Assembly (NCBI GenBank): GCA_013187285.1
Contig: JABMIG010000233.1
Coordinates: 182,007-246,006, forward strand
Source of the DNA: Cyclotella cryptica
Taxonomy: Eukaryota > Bacillariophyta > Thalassiosirophyceae > Thalassiosirales > Thalassiosiraceae
Length of the DNA: 64,000 nucleotides
Reading direction: 5' to 3'
Shown piece by piece: positions 9,340-19,509 of this stretch. A program made the translations under genes and the position numbers. The number at the start of each line of letters is the position of its first letter. The first letter of the stretch is position 1. The notes beneath the pieces were generated by a model. The model worked only from the letters and a program-made list of their open reading frames with translations. It had not been told where the DNA came from and did not search any database.

Positions 9340-11900
9340 TTTGAGTCAGAGAGAAAGATTGTCTGATTCGATTGATTGCTCTGAGTTAAACTGGGATCGT
9401 GGTCTTGTCACTGTAGTACCAGTATCCTTCGCGGGTGTGGACTCTTTGGACGAAACGAGATTCTGTTTTTCTCTGAGCAGTCCTTTGCATATCAAGACAT
9501 ATTGTTGCTCGGCTCCTCCTCCTACCCTCAATTCTCTTCCATCCACCACCACCCGAAACACATCCATCTTTTTTTCTCTGCCCATCAACGAGGGAACGGA
9601 AACATGAGGGGACGACACATTGTCCAATTCGATTGATTGCTCTGAGTTAAACTGGAATCGTGGTCTTGTCACTGTAGTACCAGTATCATTTGCGGGTGTG
9701 GACTCTTTGGACGAAACGAGATTCTGTTTTTCACTGAGCGGTCCTTTGCATTTCGCGACTCATTGTTGCTCAGCTCCTCCTCCTATCCTCAATTCTTGTC
9801 TGTCCCCCACCGTCACGATCACATCCACTGTCATGCCTCTGCTCATCAGGAGAAAGGAAACGTGAGGGGTGGCACATTGTCTGATTTGATTGATTGCTCT
9901 GAGTTAAACTGGGATCGTGGTCTTGTCACTGTAGTACCAGTATCATTTGCGGGTGTGGACTCTTTGGACGAAACGAGATTCTGTTTTTCACTGAGCGGTC
10001 CTTTGCGTTTCGAGACTCGTTGTTGCTCAGCTCCTCCTCCTATCCTCAATACTTGTCTGACCACCACCGTCATGATCACATCCACTGTGTTGCCTCTGCT
10101 CATCAACAGGAGAATGGAAACGTGAGGGGGCGACACATTTTCGGATTCGATTGATGGCTCTGTGTTAAACTGGGATCGTGGTCTTGTCACTGTAGTACCA
10201 GTATCCTTCGCGGGTGTGGACTCTTTGGACGAAACGAGATTCTGTTTTTCGCTTGGCCGTCCTTCGCATTTTGAGACTTGTTGTTGCTCGGCTTGTGCTA
10301 CCTCCAATTCACTTCCGTCATCCAACGCCCGAATCACATCCACATTGTTTCCTCTGCCCATCAACGCAGGAACGGAAACGTGAGGGGGCAACACATTTTC
10401 GGATTCGATTGATTGCTCTGTGTTAAACTGGGATCGTGGTCTTGTCACTGTAGTACCAGTATCCTTGCGGGTGTGGACTCTTTGGATGAAACGAGATTCT
10501 GTTTTTCGCTTGGCCGTCCTTCGCATTTTGAGACTTGTTGTTGCTCGGCTCCCCCTGCTACCTCCAATTCACTTCCGTCATCCAACGCCCGAATCACATC
10601 CACATTGTTTCCTCTGCCCATCAATGCAGGAACGGAAACGTGAGGGGGCGACAAATTTTTGGATTCGATTGATTGCTCTGAGTTAAACTGGGATCGTGGT
10701 CTTGTCACTGTAGTACCAGTATCCTTCGCGGGTGTGGACTCTTTGGACGAAACGAGATTCTGTTTTTCACTGGGCAGTCCTTCGCATATCAAGACTTATT
10801 GTTGCTCTGCTCCTCCTCCTACCCTCAATTCTCTTTCATGAACATTTCCCATTCGATTGATTGCTCTGAGTTAAACTGGTATCGTGGTCTTGTCACTGTA
10901 GTACCAGTATCATTTGCGGACGTGGACTCTTTGGACAAAACGAGATTCTGTTTTTCACTGAGCGGTCCTTTGCATTTCGAGACTCGTTGTTGCTCAGTTC
11001 CTCCTCCTATCCTCAATTCTTGTCTGTCCCCCACCGTCACGATCACATCAACTGTGTTGCCTCTGCTCCTCAACAGGAGAAAGGAAACGTGAGGGGGTGG
11101 CACATTGTCTGATTTGATTGATTGCTCTGAGTTAAACTGGGATCGTGGTCTTGTCACTGTAGTACCAGTATCCTTTGCGGGTGTGGACTCTTTGGACAAA
11201 ACGAGATTCTGTTTTTCACTGGGCAGTCCTTCGCATATCAAGACATATTGCTGCTCGGCTCCTCCTCCTACCCTCAATTCTCTTCCATCCACCACCACTC
11301 AAATAACATCCATCTTTTTTTCTCTGCCCATCAACGAGGGAACGGAAACGTGAGGGGGCGACACATTGTCCAATTTGATTGATTGCTCTGAGGTTAACTG
11401 GGATCGTGGTCTTGTCACTGTAGTACCAGTATCATTTGCGGGTGTGGACTCTTTGGACGAAAGGAGATTCTGTTTTTCACTGGGCAGTCCTTTGCATTTC
11501 GAGACTCGTTGTTGCTCAGCTCCTCCTCCTATCCTCAATTCTTGTCTGTCCCCCACCATCACGATCACATCCACTGTGTTGCCTCTGCTCATCAACAGAA
11601 GAAAGGAAACGTGAGGGGTGGCACATTGTCTGATTTGATTGATTGCTCTGAGTTAAACTGGGATCGTGGTCTTGTCACTGTAGTACCAGTATCCTTTGCG
11701 GGTGTGGACTCTTTGGACGAAACGAGATTCTGTTTTTCGCTGGGCAGTCCTTTGCATATCAAGACTATTGTTGCTCAGCTCCTCATCCTATCCTCATTTT
11801 ACTTCCATTCACCACTACAACTGGAATCACATCCACCTTGTTTCGTCTGAGCGTCAACCTGAGAACGAAAATGAAAGGGGTGATACATTGTCTCATTCAT
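9340..11900 (+). repeat. tandem array iv, ~260 bp unit, ten copies
   Basis: ATTGATTGCT anchors lie at 9371, 9632, 9889, 10150, 10408, 10668, 10856, 11117, 11378 and 11638. Steps are 257-261 except one of 188, where a unit is about 72 bp short. Each unit carries GAAACGTGAGG and, 73-74 nt later, CACTGTAG (for example 9,862-9,934 and 10,122-10,195), leaving exon-like blocks of 184-187 nt. Long frames are open on both strands, with repeated SIDCSELNWDRGLVTVVPVS on plus and DTGTTVTRPRSQFNSEQS on minus. The unit length is often not a multiple of three and most plus units end in TGA, so the frames are taken as by-products of the repeat. Confidence 0.9.
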
Positions 11901-12286
11901 CTCCTTTGGCAAAATGGATTCTGTTTATTGCATTAACATCAGCCATTTCAAAAGTGTTTCCTCTCACCAGTTCCCACCTTTTAGGGAAGACCCACTTTCC
12001 GCTCCTGTGTTCCCCCATATCCAATTAGATCACCATGTAAGGCCCTCTTAGTCTCTTCTGTCCTCACTTTCATAATTGATGAATTGATTGATATGCTTTA
12101 AACTGAGATTGTGGCCTTGCTGACTGTGGTACCAATATCCCTCATGGATGTGGACTCTTATGGCAAAATTCAGAATATGTCTCCTCTTATCCCCCCACCT
12201 TCAGTCAACACCTGATTTTCCATTCCTGTCTCTCCCCAATTTCCAATGCGATCACATGCGGGCTGGTGAGAAAGGTTTGAAATCTA
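11901..12286. other. degenerate continuation of the 260-bp array
   Basis: Around 12,095-12,180 a diverged copy of the 260-bp core (ACTGAGATTGTGGCCTTGCT, then GTGGTACCAATATCC) is visible, so the array originally extended further right. No gene is seen. Confidence 0.45.
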
Positions 12287-12680
12287 GGGGCTGGGGAGAA
12301 AAGGACGGCATCTTGATTTGAATTCATGTTTCGCTTCAAAAATTGTATCACCTTCCTCTCTTAAAGCCTCTCTTATCTTTTCTATCATCCAAAACCCTGC
12401 CGTCTCCCTCATCACTAAGGGGAACCCCAAATGGGATGATTATCTGTTGTTTTTCTCTCAAGAAGCATTGTCACAAAAAACTTGGGGCTGGGGAGAAAAG
12501 GACAGCATCTTGATTTGAATTCATGATTCTTTTCAAAACTTGTATCACCTTCCTCTCTTAAAGCCTCTCTTATCTTTTCTATCATCCAAAACCCTGCCGT
12601 CTCCCTCATCACTGAGGGGAACCCCAAATGGGATGATTATCTGTTGTTTTTCTCTTGAGAAGAAGTGTCACAACTTGATG
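12287..12680 (+). repeat. 197 bp tandem duplication plus a diverged third piece
   Basis: GGGGCTGGGGAGAAAAGGAC begins at 12,287 and again at 12,484, and the following ~190 bp are almost identical. The downstream block GGGATGATTATCTGTTGTTT with the GATGCAACTTACAC stretch returns at 13,067-13,200, indicating a longer and older duplication of about 425 bp. Confidence 0.8.
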
Positions 12681-13729
12681 CAATATTGAATGCAACTTAC
12701 ACAGATTCCAAAGATATAAGGGAGCACGAAGCTTCTGGATGACAAAAATATGATATTACTCTTTTGAGATGCTCATTTGTCTCCATGTTACCACTCAGAT
12801 TATCAAACCACTGGGCCTCACAGTCACAAGTTCACATACCAAGAACAGTTTAAGTTGATGGACATACTTCATGGAAATCGATTACCTCTATATTTTACTT
12901 TGACATCTGTCATGACTCAAAATCTCTCTCCTGTCAATTTTTCCTAACTCCAGATGTTATCTCACTTGTGATCACATCCCATCAAATTCTGTTTTGATTG
13001 ATGTGAACATTATGTCTTGCCACAATATCTCATAAACTTGATACATAGGTACAATGATCAAATGGGATGATTATCTGTTGTTTTCCTCTCAAGAAGCATT
13101 GTAGAAACTTGATGCAATAATGGATGCAACTTACACCGGTGCTGAAGATATGTGTATCCATCGAGCTTCTGGATGACACCAAAAATATATTACTACTTTT
13201 AGGACTACACATAGATGCTCTTTTTTCTCCACTTACCACTCAGATTATGATAGCACCAAACCTCACAGTCATACTTTCACATACCAAGTGCAATATAATA
13301 TTAATCAACACACTTTATGATACAAAACTTCCACCAAACTTGAAGTGAAACCTTCATGTAAAAGTTTATGATATCAAATCCACCATGAAACGAGATCAAT
13401 TCCCAGGCAAAATGAAAGCTAGCACAAAATGAACTTGATTGTGGGGTTGTTGCCAGCTGATAATTGTTTTGCCTGCTCATGTTTGAATGGTGTCTTGACA
13501 TGTATTACATAATGTTCCATGCTGTTATGTCATGAAAAATATTTTTGTCTTAGAAAAAAATTGTCTCTAGTATATCATTTTTACGTATGACCTTTATATC
13601 ATTAACATGTATTGGAAATTTGTTACTTCTCTTTTGACACATAGAAGGTATTGTCTTGTGTGAACAGTGTTGCACGATGCATGCAGTTGCCGCGCCCATT
13701 ATTTTCGTGGCTCATAAAAATTGACTTCA
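12681..13729. other. internal part of the CACTG element without a gene
   Basis: Apart from the older duplicated piece at about 13,067-13,210, no repeat or coding region is recognised. Confidence 0.4.
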
Positions 13730-14775
13730 CTACAGCAAGATGAGATTTCCGATCGTCCCCACAATCACCCCTCGTATCTCGGCATTTTGGGGGACTTTTG
13801 AGCTGCAAGTTGGCGCGTCTTCTCGACCCAGCTCTTGGCAACAAGGCGCCCTGCGATGTGGCAAAAAGGTAGGTTGGTTGTTGTGTTTCGCAATGTTTTT
13901 TCTGCCAAACTACTTAATTTGAAATTCACGCCCTGTTCTGCCATCTTCTGCCACTCCCCTCCATGACTTTCAAAACCCCACACCCCACGCCCCACACCGC
14001 GCTCTTCCGAAGGATTCAATCCAACAACGCGAAAAAGAAGCAGGGCAATTGACTATGCGAGTGGTGAGAATCGCTATTTTTTAATTTGTTTAATTTTTAA
14101 TTGAAAATCGCCGTGCTGTCCTGCCATCTTCTGCACGGCCCTCCTCTATGAAGAACAACCCCCCCCGCCCCATGCCGCGCCTCCCGCGGCTTCAACCGAG
14201 ACCCCCCAAAAAGAAGCAGGACAATTCGCCGTGCAAGTGGTGAGTTTTGTGATTTTTTCATCTGGTCAATTATTTAATTTGAATTGTCGCGCTGATCTGC
14301 ATACTTCTGCAACGGCCCTCCTCTTCGAATTACATACACTACGCCCCACGCCGCGCCCTCCCATGGCTTCAATCCAGAACCCCCATAAAGAAGCAGGACA
14401 ATTGACCGTGCAAGTGGTGGTGAGTTGAGCGAATTTTTATTTATCTTCAATTATTATATTTAATATGTCCGAGCTGACCTGCCCTCTTCTGTCACCCCCC
14501 TCTTATATGAATCACGAACCCCACGCCGCGCCCTCCAGTGGCTTGAATTGAAAGCCTATAAAAAGAAGCCGGGCGATTGACAATGCCAATTGTGAGTTTT
14601 TGTTTATTATTTTATTTTGTCAACTATTGAATTGGGAACGACCGTCGCTGACCTGCCATATTCTGCCATTGCCCCCCTCCATGAGTTAAACACCCACGCC
14701 ACCCTCCCATGGCCTAAATCTAAAGCCTGAAAAAGAGGGAGGGCAATTGACTACACCCATGGTGAGTTTTACAAT
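13730..14775 (+). repeat. tandem array v, ~170-180 bp unit with GTGAG
   Basis: Donor-like sites start at 13,869 (GTAGG) and at 14064, 14240, 14420, 14592 and 14762 (GTGAG), spacing 195, 176, 180, 172 and 170. Each is preceded by AAGAAGCAGGRCAATT and a GTGCAAGTG-like end, and followed by a TTTAATTT-rich stretch. Between them lie GC-rich CCCCACGCCGCGCCCTCC blocks. Unit sequence is unrelated to array i, yet the spacing and the GTGAG position agree. Confidence 0.75.
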
Positions 14776-15095
14776 GCTTTTATTTGCCAAACAATTTAAT
14801 TTGAAATTATTATTTGCCCTCATCATGTCATCTTCCCACTACCCCCCCCCCACCCACCACAACCATGAAATACAACCCCCACTCCCACAGAACTTCCCTC
14901 CCATTGCATCAATCTAATCAAATGATGTTGTTGTGTAATGATAGTAGTTGTTTTCGTCCCCATAGTAAACCTAAATTTCAAAATTATTGTTCGGAAATAT
15001 TATTTCATTTCAAAAATGGTTTTTGTAGTGACAGAGTTAACAGCATGTCTTTTTATTTTACGGGTTTACTCCTACTACCCGTAGGGGGGAGTACT
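14776..15095. other. inner right flank of the CACTG element
   Basis: No gene. Contains a CCCACCCACCAC-rich patch and a small inverted repeat, ACGGGTTTACTCC..CTACCCGT, near 15,060-15,085. Confidence 0.35.
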
Positions 15096-15352
15096 TGTTA
15101 GTAATAATGTTAGTAAGGAAACTGGAGTCAATCGGACTCCGTCTTCATCAATGTTGTTAGTTAAAATGTTAGCAAAACGGATGTTGTTAGTAAGACTGTA
15201 AGCAAGGCCAAAAAATGATCGAGGGCAATATTAACTTACAATTTAACTAACAGTTTTGATTTTTCACGAACTAGTGAGAAAAATGGCCCAGTATAACTCC
15301 TACATACGATTTGTTAGCAAGAGATAATTTGTCACTAACAGACTTGCTAACA
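15096..15352. repeat. right subterminal repeat cluster of the large CACTG element
   Basis: GTTAGTAA, GTTAGCAA, GTTAGTTA and their complements occur eight or more times between 15,098 and 15,350, mirroring the cluster at the left end. Confidence 0.5.
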
Positions 15353-15804
15353 CCTCGTTTGCAGTGCGCCTACCAATGACGGGTGTTGGATACGTGGGGT
15401 GACTACGCTACTACTAGCTACACACAACAAGTACGACAAAGGGTTTGTGAGTGGTGCGAAAACTGGGGTGGGGTTAGACTTTAGTTCCAAAACCCGAACC
15501 CAGACCCCTTGGCAAGTTGCCTTGCCCACCTAGCGCGCCTCCTGCGTGCTACAGTTGCCAAGGGTCCGCACTTTTGGGCGAGTTTTCACCCACCACCGCG
15601 ACGATGATCGGACGGACACTGTATCAGGTGGCGCCGCTCATCCCGTCGCATCACAAAAGTGTTGTCGTTGGCTGGCGTGTTGTGGTTGCGTATCCCGCGC
15701 TGCTTTCATGCGCATGCAGCTTTGCTGCCGCAGGACTATGTCAAGATTCAGTCACCGATTGTTGTTTGTTGCCGTCATTCCTTGACAAAAATCCTGGTAC
15801 TGTG

Positions 15805-16944
15805 CTAGGCGGCAATGGCCAGGTCGGCCAGCTCCGCTGGTAGCTCGTGGAATGCTCCTCCAGAGACTACGGTGTATCCAATCACTTTATGCATTGCCCG
15901 TGACATTCCCATTGAGAACTCTGCTAGTTCACTGCGTATGTATTCCTTGAATGATTCGCCCGTCCACCGTCCCATTTTCTGTATCTGTGTGTCGCTGTAA
16001 CCATTGAGTGATAGGGCGTTTGCCCCGCCTCCACGAAGTGAGTGTGTATCCACGCGTTGGATTGGGATGCCTCTGGTTGCCGGGTAGTCAAGCGCCTGTG
16101 CTGCAGCTTTAAGACTGCGTGACATGTCCTTGTCGGTGACATCGCCGCGTTCCTCCGGTGTTTCCCAACATGCTGATAATGGCGTCGTCCAATCGTTCGT
16201 CATATGTGTGTGAATGTGGATGTATCGACGGGCGAGTGCCCGCACTGGGCAGAGGACTGGGTCGCCATTTGCTTCATGGTGTATGCACACCCCTTTGTGC
16301 CCATTCTTTTGATTGTCCAACTTGAGGTTTGCTCCGACCGCCGACATGATGGCCTCATCCGGTGCATAGCGGCTGAGCTGGCGAAGTTGTCCTTGCTGCG
16401 TCCGATGAAAGAAGGTGACATCTTCCATTTTGAATTGGACGGTTTGCTTGTTTTCGTTGCGTGTTTGTTTACTTGTGTATTCTCCCACTCGCAGAAGGAA
16501 GTAGAATGCGATCAGGGCCAGGTCGGCAGTGGCGGTGTCGCGTGCTGATGCACCGGCTGTAGAGCCCCATTTTACGAGGAGTTCCGGTACATCCACTTCG
16601 ACTGGCAGCTTCTTAGTTGTGTGGGGATCCTCCTTCTCCCAACCTTTTATGGCCTGTTGAATGCAAGGTAAGTAGCGTTCCGATCCAGCTACTTTTGTGG
16701 GATCCGCCCCTGTGTCCAAGGCAATCTTCTGTCCAATGGCCGTGAGAGCCGTAAGCGTTGTTCCACCCCTGACTTGGCGTCCGCTACCGTAGCATCCAAT
16801 GCGGACAGCTCCTGCGAATCCCATGAGGTGTCTGCATTTTTCTTCATGTGTGTGACCCTGTAGATGAGGGTCCACTCCCAGAGGTTGGCAGTAGGCTCGC
16901 CAATGTCGCCAACGAACTTCCCTATTGCGGGAAGTCGCCTCCAC
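15805..16944 (-). CDS. tyrosine recombinase of the DIRS-like element
   Basis: About 380 residues. Near the C-terminus it shows the family signature: THSLRGGGANAL (the H-x-x-R box), KMGRWTGESFKEY with the GRW element and the catalytic tyrosine, and an upstream ADLALIAFYFLLRVGEYT helix typical of DIRS-type recombinases. Known role: inserts the circular DNA copy of the element without making a target duplication. A possible upstream extension lies at 16,945-17,063. Fossil copy; whether it is active is not judged. Confidence 0.85.
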   Translation of the reverse strand: MEATSRNREVRWRHWRAYCQPLGVDPHLQGHTHEEKCRHLMGFAGAVRIGCYGSGRQVRGGTTLTALTAIGQKIALDTGADPTKVAGSERYLPCIQQAIKGWEKEDPHTTKKLPVEVDVPELLVKWGSTAGASARDTATADLALIAFYFLLRVGEYTSKQTRNENKQTVQFKMEDVTFFHRTQQGQLRQLSRYAPDEAIMSAVGANLKLDNQKNGHKGVCIHHEANGDPVLCPVRALARRYIHIHTHMTNDWTTPLSACWETPEERGDVTDKDMSRSLKAAAQALDYPATRGIPIQRVDTHSLRGGGANALSLNGYSDTQIQKMGRWTGESFKEYIRSELAEFSMGMSRAMHKVIGYTVVSGGAFHELPAELADLAIAA

Positions 16945-17065
16945 GCGTCCATTTCGATATGCTGCATCCGCATCACGGAAAGCACTTTCGTAAAAACTGC
17001 GTTGGATATCCGGAAGACTGTCCAGGATTGCTGGTTGGGAAGGGGGAATTCGCGGTTAAACATAG

Positions 17066-17653
17066 TTAGTAAATCATTGTCAGTGGCGCAATACCATTTT
17101 TTCTCGCTGCGAAGGAACGCGACGGCAGGTCTGTCATACGGTTGCGGTCTCCGGGGATGTGGAGCGGTGTGAGCGGCGAGACTTGTTTGAGTTTTAGCCG
17201 GAGGGCGAGGGCCCGGAGGAGTTGTGATGCGACTTTTGAACCTCGGGAAGCCATTCGTCGTACCCAGTGTACTGTAGGCAAATTGTCGCTAAACAGCGCA
17301 ATATGCGCTCCTGGTTCGAAATGGCAGATTTCTTCCATCGTGAGCCAGAGGAGAAGTAGACCGGCCAGTTCGAGATCCGAGTTTGTTATGGTCCCTGTAG
17401 GGTTGCTTGTTGACACCAATGCTTGTTTGATGTCGTCGGGCCATTCTGCCCTAAAGACTGTTGGGGTGCATTTGTTGGCTTCCCCAATGATGATCCCACC
17501 GACGCCATGTTTCGACGCATCCTTTACACCGACGTATTGTGGCCACCCAGTGACCAGTTCCTCACACGGGGTGGGTTGAATCGTAGCTTCGCGTAAGATT
17601 GTGCGGCAGTCGCTCATCGCCTGAAGTAGCTGGCGGTTTCTGCCTAGGTGCAC
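17066..17653 (-). CDS. RNase H region of the DIRS-like element
   Basis: About 195 residues. YVGVKDASKHGVGGI is the first acidic position of the RNase H fold, NSDLELAGLLLLW the second, and ALFSDNLPTVHWVRRM the third, followed by HIPGDRNRMTDLPSR near the end. This is the DIRS-type RNase H that degrades the RNA template. It lies directly between the reverse transcriptase and the recombinase. Confidence 0.8.
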   Translation of the reverse strand: MHLGRNRQLLQAMSDCRTILREATIQPTPCEELVTGWPQYVGVKDASKHGVGGIIIGEANKCTPTVFRAEWPDDIKQALVSTSNPTGTITNSDLELAGLLLLWLTMEEICHFEPGAHIALFSDNLPTVHWVRRMASRGSKVASQLLRALALRLKLKQVSPLTPLHIPGDRNRMTDLPSRSFAARKNGIAPLTMIY

Positions 17654-17700
17654 GTACGCCGGGCGTTTTCCCAGGAGTGGGTTCCATACAGAAAGCAGCC

Positions 17701-19419
17701 CTACCCGGCTGGGATGGCGATGAAAGCGTGGCGTAGTTTCGCGATGACGGATTCGAATTCCATGAAAGGTATTCCCGTCCCCTGCTTTTTAGCTGACCGT
17801 ATCCACCGGTGCAGTGTCCCCAAAAGGAAATCACGTTTGGGAGTCTCAAGTTGTATTGTCTTTTTTCCAATATCGCCTGTAAACGTAAAGCCGAGGATGT
17901 CCTTCACTAAGGCCCATACGCCGTCCCCTTTTTGTATTTTCTTCATGGATATGGGGTCGTCGTCGTGGTTTGGATGGCTAGGGAACACGTCATGAATGCC
18001 GTGGAGGGCCCCGTTTGCAATGTGCCTGAGTTGCTCTTTTGAAGACGCGATGGCGATTGGGATGAAATCGTCAACGTAAACCTCCATGAAGTATTTTAAA
18101 TCATTAGCTGTCGTTTCGGGGAGGTTTGCCACATCCCTTCCAGCCATGGCGTGTGTGAGAAACTTGTGGTCTTCCATGCTACCTAGCGGCCCTTCCATAT
18201 ACGCCGTTGAGACGTCTCGTGCTGTCTCGGATGCTGTGCAGAAGTATGCCGGCGATTCTACCCAGCCCATCTGCAGCGCTGATGGCACCACTAGTTGGAC
18301 CGGTTCGTTTGGCTGTTGCGGGAGGACATACGCGAAATTGAACTCTTCCCCTGTTTGGCAGTTGAGCCGCCAAAACCCGTCTTTAATATCGTACTTAACC
18401 ATGAACACTTTGGCTTCATCTCCCGCCTCAGCCATGGCATGGATTACCCTATTCAACGAGTGTCCAAACTGATCAATGGCGCCTGCAGGCGCTGTTAGTG
18501 TTGTGCTTTCGTTGGACGGAGGGATGCGCCGTCCATCCATGAGCTTGATCCCAAAGGATAGGTCGAGGATGGCGCAAAAGGCCCGCGACTTGTGGGGAAT
18601 CATCGCTATTGGCGATATTTTGAGTTCCGCTGGGACACCTTCACGTTTGAGTGTCGCCCAGTCTACTATCCGTGCTTGTCCTCTCTTCACTTTTTCTGCC
18701 ACCTCTGCCTGCAGTTGTTCCATTGCCTCTGGTATGAGCGCTGACTTGTGGGGCCCTTTGGCGATTGCGGCCTCGATCTCTTCCAGAGTCCATTGTTTGC
18801 CCGTGTTGACTGGGCATCCTTGTGTAGCGTAGCGAAGTAGGGTGTTTGCTGCCGGGTGATGGAGAGCTAATCCCGTCGGGTGCATGGCTCCTTTGGGCTG
18901 CTGTTCCTGGGGAGCTGGTTTTGGAAGCGAAGATACTCCCTTATGTGTGCGCCAGTAGCTCTTCGCTGGGCTGCATTCTTGTTTTTGTATTCGCCTTTGT
19001 TTCGATTGGCGGCGCCACCGTTTTTTTAGCTGCCCGCTTATCTCCCGTCCATCCGGTAGCCTGGGCGCATTTAGGCCTGTTTGGGCTGTGTTTAATGATT
19101 TTGATTCCATGGGCGACTCATCGTCTGCCTCATGTGATGTCCCTTGATTGCACATCGCTGTTGGCTCGTCGCCACTGCCGGTCTCGTTTCCAGTTGATCC
19201 CTCGTTCTGCTCGTCCTCTGCGTCCCGAGCACTACCCGTCACCCGTGTCTCGCCGTGCCGTCTGCGTTCCTTGTCAGTGATCATCCCTGCATCGCTCTTA
19301 CCTTGGCCTCCGAACATCAACTCTCGCCCCCGTGTTTCCTTCCACTTCTTTACTGAAACCCCTTTATTTTCCTCATCGTTGTTAATTATTTTATGCGCAC
19401 TGTCAGTTAACCCCGGCAA
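17701..19419 (-). CDS. reverse transcriptase of the DIRS-like element
   Basis: About 570 residues. The N-terminal ~170 are acidic and linker-like. The RT domain follows: CAILDLSFGIKL, then VKYDIKDGFWRL (first catalytic Asp), QMGWVESPAYFC and the active-site box YVDDFIPIA. Overall it agrees with DIRS-group rather than LTR-type RTs (for example the GWVESP motif). Confidence 0.85.
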   Translation of the reverse strand: MPGLTDSAHKIINNDEENKGVSVKKWKETRGRELMFGGQGKSDAGMITDKERRRHGETRVTGSARDAEDEQNEGSTGNETGSGDEPTAMCNQGTSHEADDESPMESKSLNTAQTGLNAPRLPDGREISGQLKKRWRRQSKQRRIQKQECSPAKSYWRTHKGVSSLPKPAPQEQQPKGAMHPTGLALHHPAANTLLRYATQGCPVNTGKQWTLEEIEAAIAKGPHKSALIPEAMEQLQAEVAEKVKRGQARIVDWATLKREGVPAELKISPIAMIPHKSRAFCAILDLSFGIKLMDGRRIPPSNESTTLTAPAGAIDQFGHSLNRVIHAMAEAGDEAKVFMVKYDIKDGFWRLNCQTGEEFNFAYVLPQQPNEPVQLVVPSALQMGWVESPAYFCTASETARDVSTAYMEGPLGSMEDHKFLTHAMAGRDVANLPETTANDLKYFMEVYVDDFIPIAIASSKEQLRHIANGALHGIHDVFPSHPNHDDDPISMKKIQKGDGVWALVKDILGFTFTGDIGKKTIQLETPKRDFLLGTLHRWIRSAKKQGTGIPFMEFESVIAKLRHAFIAIPAG

Positions 19420-19509
19420 TGCCGCCCGAATGGCATCTGCCGTCCGCTTACGGCTGATACTAGTCAGCCTCTCGCCGTCTTCCCGTGCATCCTCCGACCT
19501 CAGTAACCG

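Larger units (their letters stand above)
4218..15366 (+). mobile_element. large CACTG-ended (CACTA/EnSpm-type) element, non-autonomous
   Basis: Seen: the left end starts CACTGCAAACGAATTGTTAG and the right end, read inward on the minus strand, starts CACTGCAAACGAGGTGTTAG. That is about 25 bp of imperfect terminal inverted repeat. Just inside both ends lies a cluster of GTTAG(T/C)AA motifs in both orientations. Flanking triplets are GGC and CGC, so a target duplication is not clean. Known: CACTA elements end in CACTA or CACTG, make 3-bp target duplications, and carry many short subterminal repeats bound by a transposon protein. The smaller element at 34,914-37,193 has the same first ten bases. 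The 10.7 kb inside holds tandem arrays listed separately and no recognisable transposase. Inference: a very large non-autonomous member mobilised in trans. An alternative is chance pairing of two separate small elements whose ends happen to face each other. Confidence 0.6.

Noticed and set aside
9346-11600. Long open frames (up to 226 codons) on both strands as a tandem-repeat protein gene
   Set aside because: Unit lengths 257, 258 and 260 are not multiples of three, frames are equally open on both strands, and most plus-strand units end in a stop. The frames follow from the repeat.
15805-17063. A Crypton (recombinase-only element)
   Set aside because: Reverse transcriptase, RNase H and a gag-like gene lie directly upstream on the same strand, so it belongs to a DIRS-like element.
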